From Thioalkalivibrio sp. (lineage in GTDB: Bacteria; Pseudomonadota; Gammaproteobacteria; Ectothiorhodospirales; Ectothiorhodospiraceae), in assembly GCA_003563455.1 (NCBI GenBank), contig PWRV01000315.1:1-5227 (forward strand): DNA of 5,227 nt. Reading direction: 5' to 3'. This document shows, in pieces, positions 1 to 5,227 of this stretch. Position 1 is the first letter of the stretch, and each line of letters opens with the position of its first letter. The notes under the pieces are model-generated. The model searched no databases and was not told the origin of the DNA. It was given only the letters and a program-made list of their open reading frames with translations. A program made the translations under genes and the position numbers.

Positions 1-1829
1 ACATTGAGCATGATCATGGCCACGACCATGAACAGGACGGTCATGATGCTACCGGCCTTCAGGTAGTCGATGACGCGGTATCCGCCCGGACCCATGATCA
101 GCGCGTTCACCTGGTGCGTCGGGATCAGGAAGGAATTCGAGGTGGCGATGGCCACGGTCAGCGCAAAGACCCGGGGATCCGCCTCCATTCCCGCCATCTG
201 CGCCGCCAGCGCGAAGTTGATGGAAAGCGGAACCAGCAGCACAGTGGCCCCCACGTTGGACATCACGAGTGTGAAGAACGTCGCCAGCACAAAGATCGTC
301 CCCTGGAGCACCCAGGGCGACACCTCGCCCAGGAGGTCCAGCGTGTTCTGCGCAATCCATGCGGCCGTTCCGGTGTTCTCCACCGCGGCGCCCAGCGGGA
401 TCAGACTCGCGAGCAGAAACACGGTCTTCCAGCTCACCGCGCGATAGGCGTCGTCGATCGCGATCACTCCGGTCAGGATCATGCCGAGGGCACCGGTCAT
501 CAGCGCGGCGGATAGCGGGAGGTCGGTGAACAGGATCAGGCTCAGGGCAACCACCAGGAAAAACAGTGCATGCGGAACCTTGCTCGTCCGCATTGGCTCG
601 CGCGGATAGTCGCTGGTGACCACGACGAAGTCACGGTCATCCTCCAGCCGCGCCAGCGACTCCCAGTCGCAGTGCACGACCAGCGTATCGGTGGGCTGCA
701 GCGGCACGTCACGCAGACCCTCGCGGATCGGTTCCTCTCCGCGCTGCAGGCGCAGCACCGAGAGACCGTAGGTACGCCGCATCGCCACCTCGGTGACAGT
801 CTTGCCGATCAGCCGCGAGCCGGGTGCGATCACGACTTCCGCGATTCCCGACTTGCTCGGCGCCATCGCTTTGGCGAAGACCTGGAGTTCGCGCCGTGGC
901 CGTACACCGGTGTGGTCGACGAAACTCGCCAGTGCATTCGGCGAGCCCAGCACCGCGAGGTCCGCACCGCCCTCGATCTCGTAGGCGCTCCAGGGCCCGA
1001 TGCGCAGGTCGTCGGCGACGTAGCTGCCGATGATCACCACACCGAACTTCTGCTCGGCCTCGGCCACCGTGAGACCGACGAGGACGCTATCCCGGGTCAC
1101 GCGAACTTCGCGGATCTCGTAGTTCAGTCCGTAGACCCGGCGGAAATAGTCCACGGTGGTCTCGCCGCTGGTGGACAGGCGCGGAGCCGACGGCAGAACG
1201 AACCGGCCCAGCAAAACGAAGTAGACGATGACGCTCGCGAGCAGTGCCAGTCCGATCGGTGTCACGTCGAACAGGCTGAATGGCTCCATGCCCTCGGGCA
1301 GCAGGTCATTCAGCAGGATCAACGGGCTGGATCCGACCATGGTGAGGGTGCCCCCGACGATCGCCGCGAAGCCCATCGGCATCAGCAGGCGTGAAATCGG
1401 AATGTTCAGCCGGTTGGAGATCTGGCTCATCACCGGCATGAACAGGGCCGCGGCACCGATGTTCTGCATGAAGCTTGAGATGATGCCGACCGTTCCCGAT
1501 ACCGTGGGGATGATCCGCTTCTCGGTGGTACCCCCGAATCGCATGATGAAGCCGGCGACCTGATGCATCACTCCGGTGCGGTCCAGCCCGGCACCGATGA
1601 TCATCACCGCGATGATGGCGATCACCGCATTGGACGCGAAACCGGCGAAGAGCTGATCCAGCTCCGTCAGGTCGGCGAGCCCGGGGACCAGGCTCAGCAG
1701 ACCGAGCAGCACCATCACGGAGATGGCGGCGACGTCGACCCGCACGATCTCGGACACGAACAGGAAGATCGTGAAACCCAACAGCGCGAGCACCACGATC
1801 ATCTCCGTGGTCAGCGTGAGATTTTCCAT
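1..1829 (-). CDS. SLC13/DASS-family permease with two RCK_C (TrkA-C) domains, 3' end cut by window edge
   Basis: This is a predicted inner-membrane anion permease (CitMHS/SLC13 fold). The frame is open from ATG at 1829 to base 1 without a stop, giving 609 complete codons. Hydrophobic segments lie at about residues 9-27, 32-50, 67-86, 108-133, 146-172 and 190-210. A soluble insert follows (about 222-402), then further segments at about 419-458, 468-486, 506-545, 554-575 and 590-608. The two half-repeat signatures are FMQNIGAAALFMP (120-132) and MSNVGATVLLVP (523-534). A conserved C-terminal block, PTHQVNALIMGPGGY, is at 570-584. The insert reads as two RCK_C domains; the second (about 328-402) is clearest, with APGSRLIGKTV and LQPTDTLVVH. 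Related permeases such as E. coli YfbS are about 610 residues, so only a few residues are probably missing. The ribosome site is weak (GGAAG, 3 nt before ATG). Substrate cannot be read from sequence; dicarboxylate, sulfate or another anion are all possible. Confidence 0.9.
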   Translation of the reverse strand, partial: MENLTLTTEMIVVLALLGFTIFLFVSEIVRVDVAAISVMVLLGLLSLVPGLADLTELDQLFAGFASNAVIAIIAVMIIGAGLDRTGVMHQVAGFIMRFGGTTEKRIIPTVSGTVGIISSFMQNIGAAALFMPVMSQISNRLNIPISRLLMPMGFAAIVGGTLTMVGSSPLILLNDLLPEGMEPFSLFDVTPIGLALLASVIVYFVLLGRFVLPSAPRLSTSGETTVDYFRRVYGLNYEIREVRVTRDSVLVGLTVAEAEQKFGVVIIGSYVADDLRIGPWSAYEIEGGADLAVLGSPNALASFVDHTGVRPRRELQVFAKAMAPSKSGIAEVVIAPGSRLIGKTVTEVAMRRTYGLSVLRLQRGEEPIREGLRDVPLQPTDTLVVHCDWESLARLEDDRDFVVVTSDYPREPMRTSKVPHALFFLVVALSLILFTDLPLSAALMTGALGMILTGVIAIDDAYRAVSWKTVFLLASLIPLGAAVENTGTAAWIAQNTLDLLGEVSPWVLQGTIFVLATFFTLVMSNVGATVLLVPLSINFALAAQMAGMEADPRVFALTVAIATSNSFLIPTHQVNALIMGPGGYRVIDYLKAGSIMTVLFMVVAMIMLN

Positions 1830-2009
1830 GATCTTCCGGTTTCCTGGCTGGCCCGGCCCTGCGCGTCAAGGGCGGGTTCGGCTGGGCGTTCCCGTGCCGC
1901 GGCAGTGACGACGGGACGACGACCAGATGAGCGACGTGGCAGGGCTGTTCCGGGCGCGCTGCCGCAGCCGGGGGGCCGCGGCGCCGAACAAACCGCCGAA
2001 AAACCGGTG

Positions 2010-2038
2010 ATTATTTCATCAGCCAGTCTTCGAAGCAA
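2010..2038 (-). promoter_or_regulatory. Candidate sigma70 promoter for the permease gene
   Basis: Read on the minus strand, TTGCTT (2038-2033) and AATAAT (2015-2010) are separated by 17 bp. The -10 matches consensus at 5 of 6 positions and the -35 at 3 of 6. It lies in the only AT-rich patch of an otherwise very GC-rich spacer. It would give a leader of roughly 175 nt before the ATG at 1829. This is pattern matching only, with no supporting operator. Confidence 0.35.
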
Positions 2039-2140
2039 AGCAGCGCCCGCCGTCGCCACGGGTGGCTGCCCGTCACCGGGTGCCGCACGGATGCCGGCGC
2101 ACCGGACCTCAGGTATTCTGTTCCCATCCCCGCGAAACAT

Positions 2141-2145
2141 GGAGG
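2141..2145 (+). promoter_or_regulatory. Shine-Dalgarno site of the Usp gene (decides the start)
   Basis: GGAGG lies 6 nt before the ATG at 2152. This ideal spacing supports that start over the longer frame beginning at 2062, which would add 30 residues upstream of the first conserved Usp strand. Confidence 0.75.
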
Positions 2146-2151
2146 CGCGTG

Positions 2152-3006
2152 ATGACAGAGGAGCTATCGCCGGTTGGTCGTTTCGAGACGATTGTTCTGG
2201 CCACGGACGGTTCCGAGTACAGCGCCGCTCCGGAAGCCGCAGCCCGGGAAATGGCGCGTCAGTGCGGTGCTCGCCTGCTGGTGACCCGGGTCGTGCTGAC
2301 CAATCCCGAATACGAGGCGCTGGTTCCGGACCGGGTCCAGAAGGCCGAGGCCGAGGCGCAGAAACAGATCGAGCAGATCGCGGAAGACGCAAGAGCCGCA
2401 GGCGTCCGCGCCGAGACCGTGCTGCGACAGGGCTCTGATCCCTATCACGAGGTCGTCCGTGTCGCCAACGACCGGCACGCTGACGTGATCGTGATCGGGC
2501 GTCGGACCCGCAGCGACCTCGCCCGGATGATGGTCGGCGATTCCACTGCGAAGGTGATCGGACTCGCCACCTGCAGCGTGCTGGTTGTTCCGCGGGACAC
2601 GAAGATGCCGGAGAAGGGAATCCTGGTCGCCACGGACGGTTCGCGACTCGGTGATGCGGCCGCGTACTCGGCCGTGCGCCTGGTCAGCAAGTGCGGACTG
2701 CCGCTGACGGTCATCAGCGTCGTGGGAGAAGACGGCGACGCCGAGGAACGGTCAGAGGCACAGGCGGCGGTGGAACGCGTGCAGAATGAGGCGTCGAAGG
2801 AGCAGGTCGAGGTCGAAGCGATGCTGGAGGAGGGCCGCCGCGCGGACACCGTGATCATCACGACCGCGAAGCGCAGGGATGCCGACATGATCGTGGTCGG
2901 CAGCCACGGGCGCACGGGACTCAGCCGCCTGATGATGGGCAGCGTGTCGGAGCGCGTGATTGGCAGTGCGGAATGCCCGGTGCTCGTGGTGAAGGCCTCG
3001 ATGTAG
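2152..3006 (+). CDS. Tandem-domain universal stress protein (UspA family)
   Basis: This predicted cytoplasmic stress protein of 284 residues has two fused Usp domains. Domain 1 (about 11-147) begins FETIVLATDGS and ends CSVLVVP. Domain 2 (about 154-281) begins EKGILVATDGS and ends CPVLVVK. Domain 2 keeps the nucleotide motif G-2x-G-9x-G-S intact (G250, G253, G263, S264, in GSHGRTGLSRLMMGS). In domain 1 the aligned stretch at 116-131 is GRRT followed by GDS, so the second Gly is Thr and the residue after the third Gly is Asp; it probably binds ATP poorly or not at all. The ATG at 2152 is chosen because GGAGG (2141-2145) sits 6 nt upstream. The frame is open back to 2062, and a GTG directly precedes the ATG, but the extra N-terminus is Arg-rich and unlike the family. 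Usp proteins usually form dimers or tandem pseudo-dimers; the partner here is unknown. Confidence 0.93.
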   Translation: MTEELSPVGRFETIVLATDGSEYSAAPEAAAREMARQCGARLLVTRVVLTNPEYEALVPDRVQKAEAEAQKQIEQIAEDARAAGVRAETVLRQGSDPYHEVVRVANDRHADVIVIGRRTRSDLARMMVGDSTAKVIGLATCSVLVVPRDTKMPEKGILVATDGSRLGDAAAYSAVRLVSKCGLPLTVISVVGEDGDAEERSEAQAAVERVQNEASKEQVEVEAMLEEGRRADTVIITTAKRRDADMIVVGSHGRTGLSRLMMGSVSERVIGSAECPVLVVKASM

Positions 3007-3024
3007 GCGCCGGGACGCCGGCGC
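3007..3024. terminator. GC-rich hairpin at the Usp/trmB convergent junction, possible terminator
   Basis: GCGCCGG (3007-3013) pairs perfectly with CCGGCGC (3018-3024) around a 4-nt loop, directly after the Usp stop codon. There is no real T-tract on either side (only TGCATT follows), so it is at best a weak intrinsic terminator or a transcript-end stabiliser. It sits in the 48 bp between two convergent stop codons, where termination is expected. Confidence 0.35.
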
Positions 3025-3054
3025 TGCATTCCCGCGTCCGGGCGGAAGCCACGC

Positions 3055-3825
3055 TCATCGGCCGCCGGAGAGCTCCGTGCGCCGGTAGAGCAGATCACTG
3101 ACCCGGTGTCCGCGGCGCTCTCCGCGCCGCTCGAAGCGCGTGGCGGGCCGGACAGGGGGTCGCGAGTCCAGTGGCTGCGGGCCTTCGGGGGCAAAGAGTT
3201 CTGCGCACCCCGACATCACCGCCATCATCTGTTGCGCGTAGTCCTCCCAGTCGGTCGCGAGGTGAAGACGCCCGCCCGGCCGCAGTTTCGAGGCCAGCAG
3301 CACCACGAAGTCGTTCTGGATCAGCCGGCGCTTGTGATGCCGCTTCTTGTGCCAGGGATCGGGGAAGTAGACCTGAACGGTGTCGAGGCTCGCGGGCGGG
3401 ATCCGGGTTTCGAGAACCGAGACCGCGTCGTCGTTGAAGATCCGAACGTTGTCCAGGCCGCGGCGCTCCAGCTCGCCCAGCAGGTGCCCGACTCCGGGCC
3501 GATGCACCTCGATTCCGATGAAATCCCGCTCCGGCATTTGCTCCGCCTGCCACGCGAGGCTCTCGCCGTTACCGAAGCCGATCTCGAGTGTCACCGGAGC
3601 ATCGCGCCCGAACAGCGCCGGCAGGTCCACCGGATCCTGACCCGGGGCCACGCCAAAGCGTGGCCAGAGCCGTTCCAGCGCACGTTGCTGCCCCGCAGTG
3701 ATTCGCCCACCGCGGCGCACGAAACTGCGGACGCGTCGGGTTCCGCCAGCGGGACCCTCCTGCGAGGAGGGACTCACGACCTCAGGTGAAGAAGTAGCCG
3801 GTTTCCGGAGACGATGCACTGGCAT
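3055..3825 (-). CDS. trmB: tRNA (guanine-N7-)-methyltransferase TrmB
   Basis: This class I SAM-dependent methyltransferase makes m7G at position 46 in the variable loop of tRNA. Counting from ATG 3825, the frame encodes 256 residues. The motifs are [14 protein letters not shown] (30-43), the SAM-binding EIGFGNG (81-87), [10 protein letters not shown] (104-113), the signature [15 protein letters not shown] (153-167), TDWE (191-194) and the C-terminal [12 protein letters not shown] (229-240). Together these are diagnostic of TrmB. The start is uncertain. ATG 3825 overlaps the end of thiG by 44 nt and has no obvious Shine-Dalgarno. GTG at 3777, 4 nt beyond the thiG stop, would give 240 residues, close to the roughly 239 of E. 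coli TrmB, but only GAGG very near it could serve as a ribosome site. Either way trmB is probably co-transcribed and translationally coupled with thiG. The N-terminal 17 residues of the long form show no family similarity I recognise. Confidence 0.95.
   Translation of the reverse strand: MPVHRLRKPATSSPEVVSPSSQEGPAGGTRRVRSFVRRGGRITAGQQRALERLWPRFGVAPGQDPVDLPALFGRDAPVTLEIGFGNGESLAWQAEQMPERDFIGIEVHRPGVGHLLGELERRGLDNVRIFNDDAVSVLETRIPPASLDTVQVYFPDPWHKKRHHKRRLIQNDFVVLLASKLRPGGRLHLATDWEDYAQQMMAVMSGCAELFAPEGPQPLDSRPPVRPATRFERRGERRGHRVSDLLYRRTELSGGR
3755..3771 (-). other. Short perfect hairpin at the start of trmB
   Basis: CCCTCC (3755-3760) and GGAGGG (3766-3771) form a 6-bp GC stem with a 5-nt loop. 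On the trmB (minus) strand it begins 3 nt after the alternative GTG start at 3777-3775. Its 3' arm holds AGGAGG, but no in-frame start follows at proper spacing, so this is not a ribosome site for a shorter trmB. It may be just coding sequence. Confidence 0.3.
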
Positions 3826-4588
3826 GTCGCCGCGGTGTCATGCGGCCCGCCAGATAGGACAGCCGCCCCGCGATGATCGCGTGCCTCATCGCGTCCGCCA
3901 TCAGTACCGGGTCGCGCGCCGCCGCGATCGCGGTGTTCATCAGCACGCCGTCGCAGCCCAGCTCCATGGCGATGGCGGCATCGGATGCCGTGCCAACGCC
4001 CGCGTCAACCAGCACCGGCACCTGCGCGTTCTCCACGATCTCGCGGATGTTGTAGCGGTTCTGGATACCCAGACCGGAACCAATCGGCGCGGCCAGCGGC
4101 ATCACCGCCTTGCAGCCCGCCTCCTCCAGACGCCGCGCCAGCAGCGGGTCGTCGGTGGTGTAGACCATCACGTCGAAGCCTTCCGCAACCAGCGTCTCCG
4201 CGGCCGACAAGGTCTGGAAGACATCGGGGTACAGCGTCTTCTTATCCCCCAGAACCTCCAGCTTCACCAGGTTGTGGCCATCGAGGAGTTCGCGCGCCAG
4301 TCGGCAGGTGCGAATCGCCTCTTCGGCGGTGTAACAACCGGCCGTGTTCGGCAGCAGCGTGTACCGACCCGGCGGGACTGCGTCCAGGAGATTGGGCTCC
4401 CCGGGGGTTTGCCCGATGTTGGTACGCCGGATCGCTACGGTGACGATCTCGGCGCCGCTTGCCTCGATGGCGAGCCGCGTCTGTTCGAGGTCGCGATATT
4501 TCCCCGTGCCCACCAGCAGGCGCGAGGAAAAGTGACGGTCGCCGACGCGGAAGGTGTCGGCGGTATCGGGTGCAGCAACTGGGTTCAT
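3782..4588 (-). CDS. thiG: Thiazole synthase ThiG
   Basis: ThiG is a cytoplasmic TIM-barrel enzyme. It condenses 1-deoxy-D-xylulose 5-phosphate, ThiS-thiocarboxylate and dehydroglycine into the thiazole phosphate of thiamin. The 268 residues fit the usual 255-270. Visible motifs are LLVGTGKY (24-31), TVAIRR (50-55), NTAGC (81-85), and VKLEVLGD (108-115) with K109 as the expected Schiff-base lysine. [14 protein letters not shown] (164-177), the phosphate-binding [11 protein letters not shown] (195-205) and NTAIA (218-222) follow. The C-terminal ASASSPETG (256-264) is also typical. ATG 4588 is chosen because the conserved protein begins there and AAGGA lies 5 nt upstream; the frame is open to 4819, but that part is antiparallel shadow of thiS. 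It lies 28 nt downstream of thiS. The dehydroglycine source (ThiH or ThiO) is not in the window. Confidence 0.97.
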   Translation of the reverse strand: MNPVAAPDTADTFRVGDRHFSSRLLVGTGKYRDLEQTRLAIEASGAEIVTVAIRRTNIGQTPGEPNLLDAVPPGRYTLLPNTAGCYTAEEAIRTCRLARELLDGHNLVKLEVLGDKKTLYPDVFQTLSAAETLVAEGFDVMVYTTDDPLLARRLEEAGCKAVMPLAAPIGSGLGIQNRYNIREIVENAQVPVLVDAGVGTASDAAIAMELGCDGVLMNTAIAAARDPVLMADAMRHAIIAGRLSYLAGRMTPRRHASASSPETGYFFT

Positions 4589-4616
4589 GCCGGTCCTTGC
4601 CGTTGTGGGATGGGTT

Positions 4617-4835
4617 TCAGCCGCCGCCAATGGCGTGCACGATTTCCACGCGATCCCCCGGCGACAGGCGGAACGACGCGTGCTCGCTGCGCGGCACCAG
4701 CTCGCCGTTGACCTCAATGGCGAGGCGGCGTCCTTCCAGATCCAGCGCCGCCACCAGATCCGCGAGGGTCGGCGGGCCGTCACGGTCCGGTCCCGCTTCG
4801 AGGTCGTAGGCTTCGCCATTCAGCTGAATCTGCAT
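4617..4835 (-). CDS. thiS: Sulfur carrier protein ThiS
   Basis: ThiS is a small ubiquitin-like sulfur carrier of 72 residues. Its C-terminal glycine is adenylated by ThiF and converted to a thiocarboxylate, which donates sulfur to ThiG. The protein starts [12 protein letters not shown], has the typical [11 protein letters not shown] helix (23-33) and the central [14 protein letters not shown] (39-52). It ends [12 protein letters not shown], so the essential Gly-Gly terminus is intact. ATG 4835 is supported by GGAG 6 nt upstream and by alignment with the family N-terminus. A longer open frame reaches 4928, but that part is antisense to the tRNA gene and is not coding. It is first in the thiS-thiG-trmB cluster. 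Confidence 0.96.
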   Translation of the reverse strand: MQIQLNGEAYDLEAGPDRDGPPTLADLVAALDLEGRRLAIEVNGELVPRSEHASFRLSPGDRVEIVHAIGGG

Positions 4836-4851
4836 CGGGGTCTCCAGCGCA

Positions 4852-4880
4852 TTGAGTGCCGAGCACCGAGCGCATACAAT
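4852..4880 (+). promoter_or_regulatory. Sigma70 promoter of tRNA-Gly
   Basis: TTGAGT (4852-4857) and TACAAT (4875-4880) have the ideal 17-bp spacer, matching consensus at 4 of 6 and 5 of 6. The GC-rich discriminator CGCGGG directly after the -10 is typical of stringently controlled stable-RNA promoters. Transcription would begin near 4887, only a few bases before the mature tRNA 5' end. The promoter occupies the short leader of the oppositely directed thiS. Confidence 0.8.
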
Positions 4881-4891
4881 CGCGGGACGTC

Positions 4892-4965
4892 GCGGGTGTA
4901 GTTCAATGGCAGAACGGGAGCTTCCCAAGCTCTTAATGTGGGTTCGATTCCCATCACCCGCTCCA
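4892..4965 (+). tRNA. tRNA-Gly, anticodon CCC, CCA encoded
   Basis: This 74-nt tRNA reads glycine GGG codons. It has a perfect 7-bp acceptor stem (GCGGGTG 4892-4898 with CACCCGC 4955-4961) and discriminator U4962, and CCA is encoded at 4963-4965. The D stem is GTTC/GAAC (4901-4904, 4912-4915). The anticodon stem GGAGC/GCTCT (4917-4921, 4929-4933) closes the loop TTCCCAA, with anticodon CCC at 4924-4926. The variable loop is 4 nt, and the T stem GTGGG/CCCAT (4938-4942, 4950-4954) closes loop TTCGATT. It closely resembles E. coli glyU. No T-rich intrinsic terminator follows. Confidence 0.97.
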
Positions 4966-4978
4966 TTTCACTCGCGTC

Positions 4979-5151
4979 TTCGCTAGTGGGCCGCGCGGAA
5001 AGTTCGGCAACAGATCGCTTCGCCAGAAGCGCCGGCGCTGCGTTGGCCAAGTTTGAAATAGGATGGCTATTCCGGCACTTGCCCGCCTTGATCCGGCACT
5101 TCTGGCTGTGCTCCATAGTTACCGAACTTCCCGCATGGCCCACTCGTTGAA
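4979..5151. repeat. 173-bp imperfect palindrome, MITE-like or intergenic repeat element
   Basis: Three nested pairs of complementary arms share one centre near 5064-5065. The outer arms are 4979-5010 and 5119-5151; over their 26 innermost positions 22 are complementary without gaps, including the blocks GGCCCACT and CCGAACTT. The middle arms are 5022-5035 (GCCAGAAGCGCCGG) and 5093-5106, complementary at 13 of 14. The apical arms are about 5045-5061 and 5067-5084, with a 5-nt loop. Internal loops at 5011-5021/5107-5118 and 5036-5044/5085-5092 separate them. The element starts 13 nt after the tRNA CCA. No gene explains it, and I see no convincing target-site duplication. It could be a miniature transposon, an ERIC-like intergenic repeat, an IS-end remnant or a structured RNA. 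Confidence 0.7.
5071..5101 (+). repeat. Two 10-bp direct repeats, 21 bp apart
   Basis: TCCGGCACTT occurs at 5071-5080 and exactly again at 5092-5101, a spacing of two helical turns. A degenerate third copy is TACCGAACTT at 5120-5129 (7 of 10). All three fall in right-hand arms of the palindrome, so each helix is built on a related unit. Such spaced repeats resemble transposase-binding sites at IS ends, but no transposase is present. Confidence 0.55.
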
Positions 5152-5227
5152 TTCTACCATCCGGGGATGGCTTCCGGCGATCGACTTCGACCCGAGGACC
5201 CGGGTGATCCGCGAATGGGAACTAGAC
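5119..5227. other. Right edge: unresolved open frames on both strands
   Basis: On the plus strand a frame runs from ATG 5135 off the edge, ending IDFDPRTRVIREWELD. On the minus strand a frame enters from the edge and stops at TAA 5121-5119, ending MVEFNEWAMREVR. Both have high third-position GC, neither has a clear ribosome site in view, and I recognise neither. At most one is likely real; both overlap the outer right arm of the palindrome. Confidence 0.25.

Larger units (their letters stand above)
1830..2151. other. Divergent intergenic region, no gene seen
   Basis: This 322 bp spacer separates the leftward permease from the rightward stress-protein gene. Open frames crossing it continue antisense through the permease or out of frame through the Usp gene, so they look like high-GC shadows. 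Apart from the AT-rich patch at about 1998-2020 and short GC-rich inverted repeats (for example ACGGG 2058-2062 with CCCGT 2069-2073), I see no RNA gene, riboswitch or repeat. A TATTCT at 2114-2119 could be a -10 for the rightward gene, but it has no convincing -35. Confidence 0.6.

Noticed and set aside
570..1394. Plus-strand open frame of 274 codons
   Set aside because: It is antisense to the permease, rich in Arg, His, Gln and Asp with no domain, and the opposite frame has clear membrane segments and RCK_C motifs.
2058..2080. Overlapping small hairpins in the Usp leader, resembling an attenuator switch
   Set aside because: The stems are only 4-5 bp in very GC-rich DNA, there is no T-tract, and such pairings are expected by chance.
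1563..2438. Plus-strand open frame of 291 codons
   Set aside because: It is antisense to the permease start and out of frame with the Usp gene. The low-complexity HDR-rich composition is typical of a GC-rich shadow.
4836..4891. TPP riboswitch upstream of thiS
   Set aside because: The leader is too short, the conserved thi-box sequences are absent, and the space is occupied by the tRNA promoter.
4960..5116. Direct repeat GCTCCAT at the tRNA 3' end (4960-4966) and at 5110-5116 as an attachment-site pair
   Set aside because: It is only 7 bp, the second copy lies inside the palindrome, and there is no integrase.
4820..5143. Minus-strand open frame of 107 codons containing MGIEPTLRAWEAPVLPLNYT
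   Set aside because: That stretch is the antisense translation of the tRNA-Gly gene, a well-known spurious protein motif. The rest crosses the palindrome and the thiS start.
4979..5151. Strand preference of wobble pairs in the palindrome as evidence for a minus-strand RNA
   Set aside because: Counting all helices by eye, about five mismatches become G-U on the minus strand and about four on the plus strand, so there is no real bias.

Overview
The window is high-GC, ordinary bacterial chromosome. The gene order thiS-thiG-trmB and an E. coli-like tRNA-Gly(CCC) suggest a gammaproteobacterium, possibly an Ectothiorhodospiraceae/Chromatiales-type lineage. The rank below class is a guess from composition and gene order; no phylogenetic marker was tested.

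Layout from left to right. (1) On the minus strand, a nearly complete SLC13/DASS-type permease with two cytosolic RCK_C (TrkA-C) domains. Its start codon is at 1829 and its last few residues lie off the left edge. (2) A spacer of about 320 bp holding leaders only, with a plausible promoter for the permease. (3) On the plus strand, a tandem-domain universal stress protein (2152-3006), divergent from the permease. (4) A short convergent junction with a GC-rich hairpin. (5) On the minus strand, a tight cluster transcribed right to left: thiS, thiG, trmB. (6) On the plus strand, tRNA-Gly(CCC) with a well-formed sigma70 promoter, divergent from thiS. (7) From 4979 to 5151, a long imperfect palindrome that looks like a miniature inverted-repeat or intergenic repeat element. 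(8) A short right edge with open frames on both strands, none recognised.

Functionally, ThiS and ThiG make the thiazole half of thiamin: ThiS carries the sulfur and ThiG builds the ring. TrmB makes the m7G46 mark in tRNA and is joined to thiG by overlap or near-abutment. The permease and the stress protein share a divergent intergenic region; co-regulation is possible but not shown.

I see no clear evidence of a new multi-gene system. The observation most worth checking is the 173 bp palindrome just downstream of the tRNA gene. Its arms share one centre and contain repeated CCGGCACTT-type units, and no gene explains it.
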